64,000 bases of DNA from Alnus glutinosa (lineage: Eukaryota; Streptophyta; Magnoliopsida; Fagales; Betulaceae), in NCBI RefSeq assembly GCF_958979055.1, contig NC_084899.1, positions 6,545,001 through 6,609,000 of the forward strand. The letters run 5' to 3'. Under the pieces are notes generated by a model. That model searched no databases, was not told where the DNA came from, and saw only the letters and a list, made by a program, of their open reading frames with translations. Positions 39,501-52,388 of this stretch are shown here, piece by piece (position 1 is the stretch's first letter; the number at the start of each line of letters is the position of its first letter). A program made the translations under genes and the position numbers.

Positions 39501-41508
39501 TTTGCCTGTTTTCCCAAAGATTTTCAACCATTCTAGAGTGTCTGGGAGGCATTTATGTCTTAACTATGTCATATTGGGTCGATACAAGTATAGCAGGGCA
39601 AAATGAAGGGTCCGGGTGACATTTGAATAAAACAAACATAGAAATGAAAGGCAAACAAAATTTCAACAGAAAATTCTCACCGTAATTACTCGATGGACAA
39701 TTGGAATATCACGTCCCTGGACAATGTGCAAAAGAATACTTTTAGAGGAATCGAATCCAAAAACTTAATCTTGTAAGTGGGACTAACAGTAACTAGCATA
39801 TAAACTCATATCAATTTACAATATGCAACCAATATGGAACTTCTCCTAATAGCCCCATTCAAGTCCAGTCCATGCCTAAATAGAAATAGAACCTAATTAT
39901 GGTTAACGGATAGACGGGTCTGACTGACTCAAACTAAGTAGACACAAACGAGAATGTCAAGTAGAGTTAAAGAACAATGAATAGGTAGCAGAAAAAAGGA
40001 ACATACATCTATATTAAACACGACAATTTCTCCTGCACGAATGGGATCCTTACTCATATGCAAGAACAAAATGTCACCCTGCAAGAGATTCAGAAAGTTA
40101 AGCCAATAAACCAAATTAAGCCAAATACACGGATTTCACATGTAAGCCCTTCAGTACATATCTTCAATATGGATGGTATAATAAATAATGAAACAAACTA
40201 CCACAAAGAACTAAGCACCATGTATAAAAGTATTCAGAACCTCCACCATCACATGAATGTAGGTATTCACTCCTAGATTTTTACTTTCAATTATACATCA
40301 TCCAATAAACCTTTTATACATCTTTTTCAGCAAATAGACAAATAATAGAATTAGCTAAAACAACAAGTTATCACTCATACAACTGCTAAAGCATGGCCAT
40401 CACCTGCCAGTAACTCCTATCATAACTTCATAAACACTAGTAATCTTTCCATATCCATAATTATGCAAAGTTAAGTTTAATTAAGATTAGATACAAGTTC
40501 TTTGTCTATGAACAGGCTTAAAGTGACACAAGAGCCATTCTAGACGGTTTGATCATTATACAACAGAAGCAAAACTGAAGCAATACGATTTTTATAGCAA
40601 GAAATTGTCATCATTTAACAACGAACTATTAGATGCACAGCTTTCAAATGCTGCTGCATTGGATCAGAATAGAGAGATCAAGACACATCAAGCACTTTGC
40701 TACAAATCAAATTGCGCAGAAACAGAAAGTGTCATGTTCTACTAATTAAAGGACTCACTTTTCTGATGCCGGGTTCCATGCTTCCGGAGAGCACAACCAC
40801 AACAGGTGATTCACTACCAGTTATACACATTAGTCCTTTCCATATAATTAGCGCCGACGTAACAAGTATGCCTGAAAAAAGAAACAAAGAAAAAAAGAAA
40901 GATTGTAATTGGAAAAAAACACGACCCTTAGAACATCAAGTAGTAAACAAAAACTGTATCATATTGGTTGTAAATTGAACATCATTTACAACAAAAACCT
41001 TTTTTTTTTTTTTTATATATATATATATATATATATATCAAACAGAACCTTAGCAAAACTGAAGAATATGTCTCTTTTTTCCCCTCAAAAAATAACTGAG
41101 ATGGACAATCCCAAGCCCACCTAAAAACGAAGTAGTCCATTGAAAATACGCAACAAATAGAACGATAGTATGACACTGTTTGGTTATTTTCTTCTTGTTT
41201 GTTTGAGTTAGAATCAGCCATAATTACAGTTTGGTTTCTCACTTATATGACTGCATTAAAGCACAAACAGAGAGAGTATCTTTGGTGATTCCTATACAAA
41301 CAAAAATTTTATTGTAAAGCTCCTCTTCAAGATTCAAAGGAATTCAAATAAGCAATATTTGTATAAAATATAAGTCTATAAGAATTTCAAGAACCAGTTT
41401 CAGTAGTGATACACAGGGATCGCACGGACCAATATTGACGGCCTGAGAGAGAGGCTGTCTGATCTGAATGGATTTGACAGAGTCGACGGTGTCTCCGATC
41501 AATCCCAT
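36585..41508 (-). CDS. SEC11: Signal peptidase complex catalytic subunit SEC11
   Basis: The product cleaves signal peptides from proteins entering the ER. Eight minus-strand exons (41508-41430, 40871-40759, 40078-40007, 39716-39681, 38251-38206, 37959-37872, 36957-36900, 36635-36585) give exactly 180 residues, the usual plant length, and all introns are GT-AG. A membrane segment at about 24-43 ([20 protein letters not shown]) is followed by box B with the nucleophile Ser57 in GSMEP. His96 is in IPIVHRVI. Asp117 and Asp123 are in [10 protein letters not shown], so the Ser-His-Asp set is complete. The C-terminal hydrophobic stretch is [16 protein letters not shown]. Intron 4 carries a Mutator-type MITE and intron 6 a fold-back element, both outside the splice signals. 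Nothing suggests the gene is broken. Confidence 0.96.
37025..37535. repeat. Fold-back repeat in SEC11 intron 6
   Basis: The left part contains ATTTTTTACTTGAAATACTT and ATTATCCCC. The right part, inverted, contains ATTTTTTTTACTTAAAATGC and AATTACCCC. The centre is A-rich and T-rich with a short GC-rich patch. The ends and target duplication were not fixed. Confidence 0.45.
38496..39069. mobile_element. Mutator-type MITE in SEC11 intron 4
   Basis: The 574-bp element starts GGGTTAATTCTTATTTTGGT and ends with the inverse (CCAAAATAGGATTTAACCC). The inverted similarity extends through GTACTTTGGAC and ATTATCAAAAAG. Both sides are flanked by TAGTAAGAA (38487-38495 and 39070-39078), an exact 9-bp duplication. 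A second inverted pair rich in GGGGA/TCCCC forms the centre. It is noncoding. Confidence 0.88.
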
Positions 41509-43650
41509 GTCCTTCCTAGTTAATTGAAGCGCTCTTTGGAGACTTTTGAATGGCTTGCGTGAGGACGCGTTAGATTATTTTAAATATATATAAGGTGCGG
41601 ACTGCGGAGGGTTATTTTTTGAAAATTGAAAGTCCTAGGTTTCGTACTTATATAGTCGTAGAATCTGGGGGGTCCATAACGTCGGACGTCACACAGCGAG
41701 TGCTGTTGAGACACGTGGATTCTGGTGGGAAATATGAGCCAATTTGCCGACTCAATTATTATTATTATTTTTTCCTTAAAAAAACAGTTAACCTCAACAA
41801 TACGTGGGGCCCGCTCGACACATTTTGAGATTTAAGATTCATTTAGGTTTATAATTTCAAAAAATATAATTTTAAAATATGTGATTTGAAAAAGTGATTT
41901 TTAAAAATACAGTTAAGCGTTTGACAAAATCGCAGTTTGACTTTTAAAATCACAAATTAACTTTTAAAATTCTGCGTTTTTTGACTGCAATTTGAAAAAT
42001 AAGTTTTTTACATTTTTTAAATTGCAATTTTTTAAAAATGTAATTTCCAAATGATTTGTTTTCTGCAATTTGATTTAAAATCATACTTTTTGTCTACGAA
42101 GTCGCAATCCCAAATGCACCCTAATTGCATTTAAAAATTACATTTTCAAATAGCACATTCTAAAATTGTAATTTTTGAAAACGCAAACCTAAACTGACCT
42201 TTAGAACAAAAATTGGTCATATCACTTATTACAAGGTTAAGACTGACAATCACATGATGTGTAAAACGCTTTAGGATTAATATCAAAATGTCTTTTTTGT
42301 ACCCGTCAGTTCTTTTCATTTCATATTAGACCCATTATGGTATCCTATTCCTCATATATCATTAATATTCCGTTCAAAATTTTTAATTACATTTATAATT
42401 TCATTAAAAAGGTACTCATATCCATAAGCATATTTTATAATATACATCTATAACTAAAAATGTTTATAAATTAAATAAACATGATTTATAATAAAAATTA
42501 ACTTAAATAAAGAAAGGCAAATTAGTGCAAAAATATTTCATAAAATCAAATAAAAAATTTAATGCAATTGATTGGTTGAGTTTTAAGTAATTAACATTTT
42601 TTTTTTTAATCATATGGAATGATTTTAAGGACTTTTGTAGTAAGTTATTAGGAAATAATGAAATTCAGAATAATAGAATAATTCAAATTTGAATAAGACT
42701 TGAAAATGGAAATTGAGAGAAAAATAGAAACTTATAAAGAGAGGGGTTTGTAATTGAATAAAATATTTAGAGATTTTCCATCTTCTTACCATTTATTTTA
42801 TTATTATTATTTTTTTTCCATTTTATTTTGAACGTTAGACATCAATCATAAATGCATTATTTTTGAACATTGTGTGTGTACTGAAGCAACATATGTAAGA
42901 GAGATAAACAAATCCTTATATCATACAATGATATTAATGCATTTCTTAATTATTTTTTTACCATACTTTTGGGGCTTAATTAAATAATATTGCCTTCATT
43001 TTTTGTTTTTTGTTTTTTTTGAGAAATAAATCTCCATTAATGTTTCTTAATTGGGGGCTTTAGGCGGCCACTTAATTCGCCTAAAGCTAAAGTCGACATT
43101 GATTTATGTGCAAGTCAGTAAAGAGTAATACTACATAATTTATGTAGCTTTTAAAACTACTATTTGATTATAGATTATCACTATTTTAAAAATAAGAAGA
43201 TAACAAAACGATCATACGTAGCATTAATTGCTCGTTCGTAAAACCTATTGTTTAGAGAATATTCAACAAAATAGACAAATTTGATTATTATGAGCTATTT
43301 TTTGTGTCCAGCAGGGTAGCTACTTTAACATTTTTACTGCATGAACAATATTTACAGTGTCTAGTAAATAGGTTTTTCTATCTATTCATTATTCACACTA
43401 CAAAAAGTTTTTTTATTATTTTTTCTCTTTTTGTTTCTTTCACATTCCCTCGTACCTAAAATAATATTTAAAGAAAATATAAAATAATCTAAAAAATGTA
43501 AGTGTTTATAAAAAAATAAGTAGTTAAAGTATACAATTTTACTTTTTGTGTAGCTATTTTAGCCTGGAGATGCTATAAGCATGCTAGTCAAAAGCCTCAA
43601 AATAATCAAATTTGACTATTATCAAGTTTTTTTTTTTTTGTTCTTCAATC
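41509..43650. other. Intergenic DNA with AT-rich repeat
   Basis: 41830-42200 is a repeat of TTTTAAAAAT and AATTGCAATTTT blocks related to 2815-3065 (both close with CAAA-GCACCCT). The rest is AT-rich, with no gene recognised. The (AT)n at 41016-41038 lies just inside SEC11 intron 1. Confidence 0.45.
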
Positions 43651-43653
43651 TAA

Positions 43654-44049
43654 ATGAGACAAAGTGACTATTTTCCTTATAGAATAATAGAGAATAGGTT
43701 TTATAGCCTATTCACTATTCATTATATAGCTAATAAAATATTTAAAAAAATTAAACTAAAACAATATGATACTCATGTATCCCACTCTTTTTCTCACACA
43801 CTTTTCATTATAAAAGCGTACATAATAATCCATAACATGATTATTGAAGATGAACGAAATACTGAAGATACTAGTGACATTGAATATGAACCAATCGATG
43901 AAACTCCTTATGTACAAATTTCTCACAAGCTTATCCCTGGATTTATAGAGTTCAATGAAAGACGTATGAATATTAAAGACGGTAAAACTCATTCTCAGCT
44001 ACAATTTGATTGTATTAAGCACACATGGCAATTGCTTAATCAATCTTAA
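43654..44049 (+). pseudogene. PIF/Harbinger transposase C-terminal fragment
   Basis: An open frame of 131 codons ends at TAA 44047-44049. From about 43750 it reads like the end of a plant Harbinger transposase: IKAYIIIHNMIIEDERN, a Tyr- and Glu-rich linker, then GFIEFNERRMNIKDGKTHSQ and LQFDCIKHTWQLLNQS. The first 30 codons do not resemble the family. The catalytic DDE region is missing, so it is a remnant. No terminal repeats were found around it. Confidence 0.75.
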
Positions 44050-44640
44050 GAATTATTGATCTTATTGTATGTTTTTAGTTACCGTTATGTTTTCATTTTT
44101 GCATTGTTGTTTTTTGTTTGTTTGTTTTGTTTTGTTTTTTTTTTTTAAATGATCAATTGCTTTGTTTTTGGTTGCTTTGCTTTCATAAATTATGTAATTT
44201 TGCTAAAATATTGAACTGATACAACATTCGTATGGTGTAGCTCAAATAATATGTGAAAATTTAATATTTTCTATTTCATTGAGTGTTGACAAAAATATAA
44301 TAAAAAATAATATTTAAATGCAAGTAAAGAGTAGAATAGAAAAAAATATTTAAAGCAGAGAGTTACAACTTTTTTTATTTTTATTTTATTTTTTATTATC
44401 TTAAAAGAAAAAACAAAGAAAAAATAGATAATTTTACTTTTTCAATGGCAAGTTTAAATATTTACCATTTAAAAAAAAAAAAAAAAGTATGAATATTTAT
44501 AATTTATGTTGCTAGAGATCCTATGAGACTATTCTTCTCTTCGGTCTGAAAATTTCCAACCTTTTGAGGGCGACTCGATGAAATTCGGTTTCTTCAAGCC
44601 CAGTTAAGGTGACTCACTATTCCAGACGAAGGCAGGCGAG

Positions 44641-47600
44641 ATGCAGAAATGGTGGCGGAGTCGGAAATGGGAGCAGACTCGAGTCTTATGGTTGATACTA
44701 CTTCTTCACGTCGCGGCCATTCTTATCTTCACCCGAGGTTTTCTACTCACCCGGACTGAGCTCCCCTATTACAGCCATTGCTCCGATCTTTCCCAGTCAC
44801 CTTGCTTCTCTTCTTCTTCTTCTAACTCTTCGCGTTGCTGGACCAAGCCTGCTGTAGATCGTGTCGTCATCATTGTCCTCGACGCCCTCAGGCACTTCCA
44901 ATCCTTCCCTTTCTATTTCCTCTCCGTTTGTCTCTGAATCACTCTTATTATTTATGTTTGTTTATATTTTTGGGTTTTAGGTTTGACTTCGTTGCTCCCA
45001 GTTCATTTTTCGGAGGTTTGCATTTTCTCGTGTTTCGGTTTATGTGACTAACCTGTGAATAGTTAATGATTGATTGAGTGCGTGTAAATTTGACAGAGTC
45101 GAAACCATGGATGGACAGATTACGAGTGCTACAAAAGCTGGCTTCTGAGCGAGGATCATCTGCCAGGATTTTCAAAGCTATAGCAGATCCACCTACCACG
45201 AGTTTGCAGCGTTTGAAAGTGAGTTTTTTTCCTTCTAATTTTGGTTTTGTGCATTTTATCGTTATTATTGGAATTCAACCATGTAGAAATCAGATTTTCT
45301 TTACAGCAGTAAATATTTTCAGATACATTAGTTCATACTTCTTTCCAACTATGAAGGACGCGGGCAAAGTTTAGAGTTTTTATGTTTTGGCATTACATTC
45401 TGGTTCATGTGAAGCATGAGCTTAGTCTCTAATGATATCTTGTTCCTCTTGAGATTTTTTAGGGCCTGACAACCGGTGGACTGCCAACTTTTGTTGATGT
45501 TGGGAATAGCTTTGGTGCTCCAGCAATTGTTGAAGATAACTTTATACATCAGGTTGGGTTTTTGATTTCTTTTGCACATGTTTATTTGCTAATTTGGCTT
45601 TCTTAGTGTTAAAATTATTTTGTTTGTTAACTTTTACCATGATGTAAATCTAATATGAGGCCCACTTGCAGTTGGTTCAAAATGGAAAGCGAGTAGTGAT
45701 GATGGGCGATGATACATGGACACAGCTGTTCCCTAATCATTTCAAAAAGTCTTATCCGTACCCCTCTTTTAATGTTAAAGATCTACATACCGTATGCATC
45801 AGCTCTCCATGCATGTTTGAGTTTCAAGTTTCCCTGTAATATTTGATTGAGTAATATGTTGTTCATGAATTATTACACTTGCTAAAAGTCAATGAAATTT
45901 GTCTTCCAGGTAGACAATGGATGCATTGACCACCTACTTCCAACCTTGTATGAAGAAGATTGGGATGTTCTTATAGCACATTTTCTTGGTGTGGTATGAC
46001 GATATCTTCTGTTTTTCTGTGTGTGTGGTTGTAAAACTGCTGTTAAAGGTATTTGGTAAAATCTCTGTTTCCGTGTTTAATTTTCCTCCTGAGATCAGTT
46101 TGGTAAAATCTCTTGAAGTATTAGCTGTTGGCTAGTTGGGGAGGTCTCCACTGCAATATAAAAGTCTGGAGCATGGTTCCTCTGTGCTTAATGTGGCGTA
46201 TTTGGAGAGGACACAATACTCAAAATTTTGAAGATTGTGAGAGAACGGTGATAGAGTTAAAAGCTATTATGTTCAAATCTCTTTATGTTTGGATGATTGC
46301 TTACAACAGTTCTCGCTTTTCTAATTTTCTAGAATTTTTGGATTTGTGTTCTTTTTTCTCTTCCTAATTGGGTGTCTCTCTTGCATACTTTCTGTGTACT
46401 TGGGTTGTGCCTTTTGCGCTTTCTAATAAGATTGAATTACTTTTAAAAAAAGAAAAAAATCCTCCTAATCTTATGGGCACAATTAGGATTAATATTGGTG
46501 GGTATTGACTAGCTGACCATATTTTAACTGGGAAATCAGTTTTTACCTGATTGAAGTTTTCTCATACTATTGAACATATCTGCTCAAAGATGCTGCAATA
46601 TGACCCTGGGCTTGAGCCTTGATAACTTATTAAATTTGTTGATTGTGTCAAAACTTGCATTAGTGATGGTGGTGTTCTGAAAAGAATAGGACATTGGTGA
46701 TTGTACGGTGAGAACAAGGTTGTTAGGAAGTGTACTAGGATTATCACTCTGAAAGAAAGTTTGATGGGTGATGGTCCAAGCTGCATACTATTGATATTTA
46801 TTACCAGACATGAACACTAGCCTCTTATAATGATCAAAACGTGACTGTCATATGGACATCATGTCAAAGCCAACCTTGCCAAGAAGGTGCAATAAATAAA
46901 GCCATATCGTGTTGCTTATATCTTTAGAGATGCGTGGCTAAAAAGGGAATTTTACTTTGAAATTTCACATTCTGCATGATTTCTAAAATAAACTGAAAGC
47001 CACTTAAAGGTTTAATGGGACCAACTATGCTTTTTGGGGAGGGATGTTGGACTACCAGTAGTTGCTATCTTCATATGTGATTGTTGCAATTCCCTTTGAG
47101 GGTTGAAGTCAAGCTTTACCTGGTTTGTACTTGGTGCTTAGTCGATCAGATTGCTCACCCTTAAAGAGCTGGAAGAAAGATATGTTGTCATTTAGTATCA
47201 TCTTTTCCTAGACCCCACATTTTTCTCAACCTTTTTGTTATAATGCGCTGATGCAAATGATGTGATGTTTACTATTTTATTTTCCTAAAGAGCTGCATCA
47301 AGTCATTTGGAGCTTCATATTGTTGCAGGCTGTATGGGAAAACTTATATTCATGATATTTTATGTGGTTCAGGATCATGCAGGCCACATATTTGGTGTTG
47401 ATTCCAGTCCAATGATAGAAAAGTTGGAGCAATACAATGACATTTTGGAGGTATGTTTGATGAACATAATGTTTGTTTAACGTATACATATGTAGTTTAT
47501 TCTTGATCTTGCATTTTGCTTCCATGAATTCTGGGTCCATGTTCTGTTTGCTGTTGGCACACGTCAAGTCGCTGTGACAAAGATTTTCATGTTTTTTAAA

Positions 47601-50600
47601 GTTATAATTTTTCCCACCAGAGTCAGAGAAGTGATTCCTGGTTCTTATACTGGTAGATGTTACTTTACAATTAACTATTGGAAATAGTGGAGCGTTTACT
47701 CCTTTTTTCTCTTTTGTTTGTTAAATACTTGCATGATTAAATTATTCAGGGGTTGCTTTTCCTGGAATATAAAGTTTTAGGAGCATAAGAAGTTATTTTA
47801 TACTTATAAAAAAAAAACGAAGTTATTTTGTAAGGTTATACTTTGCTGTTATCATTCTTAAATTACCTCAAATCCTGCTTTAGTTTGACCTCATCTTCTT
47901 TCTGTCTTCACTTACATCAACTGACCCATCACTTATTTTGTTTCAGAAAGTAATTGAAGTGCTGCAGAACCAGTCTGGACCAGGTGACTTACATGATAAT
48001 ACATTTCTTCTTGTGATGGGTGACCACGGACAAACCCTAAATGGTGATCATGGTGGAGGGAGTCCTGAAGAGGTGTAATATATATCATGTTATTTTACAA
48101 AATTTAATCTACAGTTATTAAATCTTTTGCTCATGCTGACTCCTGTCACATAGTGCAGGTGGAAACATCAATATTCGCCATGAATTTTAAGAAGCCTCCA
48201 TTGTCAATACCATTTGAGTTTGATAGTTCATCTTGTGAACAAGATTTGGTATTGCCTCTCTTACATGCTGATGGCCTCAAGAATTCTCACCTCAATTTGT
48301 TGCTTCTACTTGGCTTGCTTGTCCTTTAATTTAGCAGGATTAGGAATATCTTCAATTTTTGTGTTGGTTCTTTTCTATGCTCATGTTTCTTCTGCCAAAA
48401 ATAAGACACTGAAAATAAGAAAAGAGAAAACAAAGAAAGTTGCATGGATGGATGAAACATAATTAGATGTGGCTTATGTAGAGTCATAGAGAATATGTAT
48501 CTGTTCCAATCCCTTTTTTTTTTTTTTTTTGATAAGCAATGCAATTTCGTTAAAAGCGCAAAGATGCACAACCCTAGTACAAAGGAAGTATACAAGATAA
48601 AATCTCTTTTAAGAAGAAAAAGAAGAACAAAAATCCACAAATTCAGAAAAGTTAAAAAAATATGAGATATTATATGCCCATGTCCATGTATAAAGCGATT
48701 TGACCATGATCTTCTTTAGTTCTTCCATCGAAATCTATCTATCTTCAAAATACCTTGCAATCTATTCTCTCCATATGCACCACATTAAGCATTTCGATCT
48801 CTTCAAGCGTATAAAATGGTACGACTTCCTGACTGAGCTCTCTAACAAGCCAACAACTCTATCACCCTTCTAGGCATGACCCATTATACTCCAAAAACAC
48901 GAAAAATAGAAGTCCATAATACTCTTGCCACTTCGCAATGGAGAAAAAGGTGATCTATGGATTCCCAAGTCCATAATACTCTTGCCACTTCGCAATGGAG
49001 AAGAAGGTGATCTATGGATTCCCTGCTCCTTTTACACATACAACACCATTCTATCACTATGACTTTCCTCTTTCTTAGGTTATCGAAAGTCAGAATCCTC
49101 CCTAGAGCTATTGTCCACACAAAGAAATTCACTCTTGATGGAACTTTAACTCTCCAAATACTATTTCAAGGAAATGATGAACCGTCAGGGATGGATATCA
49201 CTTGATAAGACGACTTTACTTCAATCTTTTGCCCTTTGAATGTGATCGACGAAATACTATCCTCACCACCTTATCTCACTCTGAGAGAGTATCACACAGT
49301 AAAAAATGCCGTCGTCACCAAGTCTACCTCACAATCTTTCACAGGTCTGATAAAAGATAAATTCCACTAAACATTTTCATTAGAAAACTGCAAATGATCC
49401 GCCACCCACGCCTCCTTACAACAAGCAATACTAGAGAACTTCGGAAAAGCTTCCTTTAGTGGCTGGTTCCCTCACCATAAATCAAAAACACTATCTTGGT
49501 TCCATCTCCCACTTCATATCTAACAAATCTCGAAAAAACTCCCCACTCCCTCCTTGTATATTTCCACACTCTTATCTCCAAAGGGTCCCACTACCTCCTT
49601 AGAACATTAACCTCCACTCATGCTATCATATTTTGCTTCCACCACCAATCTCCACAACGCCTTCATTTCCGTAGCATAACGCTATAACGGTTTACCTAGA
49701 AGAGCTTGGTTAAATTGAGACAGATTTCTTACCCCCAATTCACCCGTTTGCTTTGAAGAACAAATCTTTGACCAATTTACTAAAAGAAACTTAAACTCAT
49801 CATTTATTCCTCTCCATAAAAAAATCTCGCTGAAGTTTTTCAAGCCTTTTAGCCACAACAATCGGAATGGAAAATAAGGACAAATAGTACGCAGGCAAAT
49901 TGGACAATGTACTTTTAATCAAGGTCAACCTACCTCCCTTTGACAAATAAAACCTCTTCCAACTAGCCAAACGCCTTTCTATTTTTTATACAATGCCTCT
50001 CCATATAGAGGTTGATTTATATGATGCGCCAATCCCTATTATTTGTTGCTGAATTTAAAAAATATGAAACTTCTTTGATGAATCAGCAGATAAAAAATAT
50101 TGGGTTTTTACAAGTCAAGGCCCTTGGTTTTTTCTTCTTCGTGATTTTTTTTTTTAATTTTTCTGAATAATTTTTTTTTCATCTTCCAATTTCAGGATAG
50201 GAGGAAGATGTGCATCAGCTCTATCCAACAGGTTGAAATGGTTTATCTTTCTGATGGCATATGTTTGGAACATCTTTTCTCTTGATATAATTATATATTT
50301 CTCTTATGACCTTTATTTAGTTAAGTCACTCTCTGCAGCTTGACTTTGCAGTAACACTGTCTGCGCTGCTTGGTGTCCCCTTTCCTTTTGGAAGGTGCAG
50401 TGTAAGCATCGTGTGAACATCAATTTTTTTATATGTTCATTTTATTTTCGAACACTTATGTTATGAATTTTGTAATGGATTGCTAACCTCAACTTCACCT
50501 TTCCTCACTTCATTCTAATATGCTTTGGGCCAGTGATGCAGGATCCGTTGGATTAAGAACTATAAATTGGATATTAAAAGTTTAGGTTTGATGTAGAGGG

Positions 50601-52355
50601 GCTGGGTTGTTACAGTTTGGTGGGGTAGAGTTTTGACATAGAATGTTTCTGGCAACCCATTCAAGACTTTTTGAGAGAGGGGCAAAGACTGGTCCCAACA
50701 CTCAAGTTTTAGTTTGGGATAGATAATGATGATATAAAGCCAACTAGGTTCCAACTATTTTTCATTGTGTTAGCGGTTATAACTTCCATATTTACTAGAA
50801 CGGGCTCTAGTAATAGCCCATGACTTTATGTCCAGCCTATGGTGGTTTAGAGCTTGTTTTAACAATCAAACTTTGTTTTTATTTTTTTATTTTTGAATAA
50901 TTCAGATCTTATTGTGAAAAAAAGGTTAAACCCTCGTACACGAAAAGTATACAAAAGGGACTTAACCCTATAACCTGCTACAATGTTAAAAGCAAATCAA
51001 ATCAACCATATTTGTAGAGACAAAGTTAGGAACATTAACAAGAACCCAACTCGAGAGATCTCAAAAAAGAAGATTTTAGAAAGAGCACGTTTGTCTTACT
51101 ATCCTTGAAAATACGACGATTCCTTTCTCTCCAAATGCTCCACATTAAGAGGGCAGGAATGGGTCAATCAAACTTTCTAAGATCTTTTAGTTTCAAGTTC
51201 AGGAATCCTTGTCCAATAAACAAGGAAAATCAGCTTCCTGCAGCTTAGAAGCTTTGCTAGAAGGTGTTATTGCCTCCTTTTCCGATGTGTGATTGCTTAG
51301 GAAACCAGGGACTGATGACCTGAGGCTTTTATCCTTCTTCTTCTTCTTCTCCTATGTGTGATTGATTGACTTTATGTCCAGCCTATAGTGGTTTAGAGCT
51401 TGTTTTAACAATCAAACTTTCTAAGATCTTTTAGTTTCAAGTTCAGGAATCCTAGTCCAATAAACAAGGAAAACCAACTTCCTGGAGCTTAGAAGCTTCG
51501 CTAGAAGGTGTATTTAAGGACTGATTACCTGAGGCTTCTCTCTCTCTTTACCCCTTATTTTCCTTTGAAAACTCAGGTTGGATCACTGCTTCCAGCGAAT
51601 CAGAAGTCATATGAATTACACTTAATCACGACAATCCATGCTCCATCTGCTAGTCAATAATGTTTGTGGGATACTTTCATCGGTGATATGCTAAAAGGAT
51701 GTTCTTAAAACATGATTAGTTCCCTCTCTTTGTATTATTTTCTTCAATTGTTTATCTTAATCTACCCCCTGGTGCTCATACTTGTAATAGCATTCACTCT
51801 CTTTTCTGAAACTGCAAAATACCTTTTCTGTAATCTAATGAGACAAAGCTGTCAATGTGGCGAACTTCTATGATGTCCACAGATGTGCAGCGTTGCATTC
51901 TACAGGGGCTCTTTTAATTTTAGATGAGTTTTTGGGAAATGGAATGAGTCAACCACAATAGTTTGTCCATATTAGCTTACTTTTATGATAGTGCTATATG
52001 TTGTTAATATGACTTTTAGTTTGTGTCCCTGTGAAGACAATTCTTTTTGAGAGTGAAGCTGGCCAACCTAAATTGATATATTTGTGGAAGTAGCCATTTG
52101 AATTTACATTTGCTCAAAACCTTATCTTGTTTTTCTCTTATTCCTCATAAAACTTGTTAATATATATGACAATAGTCAATGTATTATTGACCATTACCTC
52201 ACCTCTAATACATTGTGTTTATAATTTGCTTTCATGTTATTTTGGAAATTTTCTCTTTTTTTGGGTTTTTTTCTTTTTTTGTGCTGGCTTTGGCTGCTCG
52301 TGTATACCCCCGGTGTACTTAGGGGCGCCTTACGCTTTTTAATAAACTTACTTAT

Positions 52356-52388
<33 letters not shown>

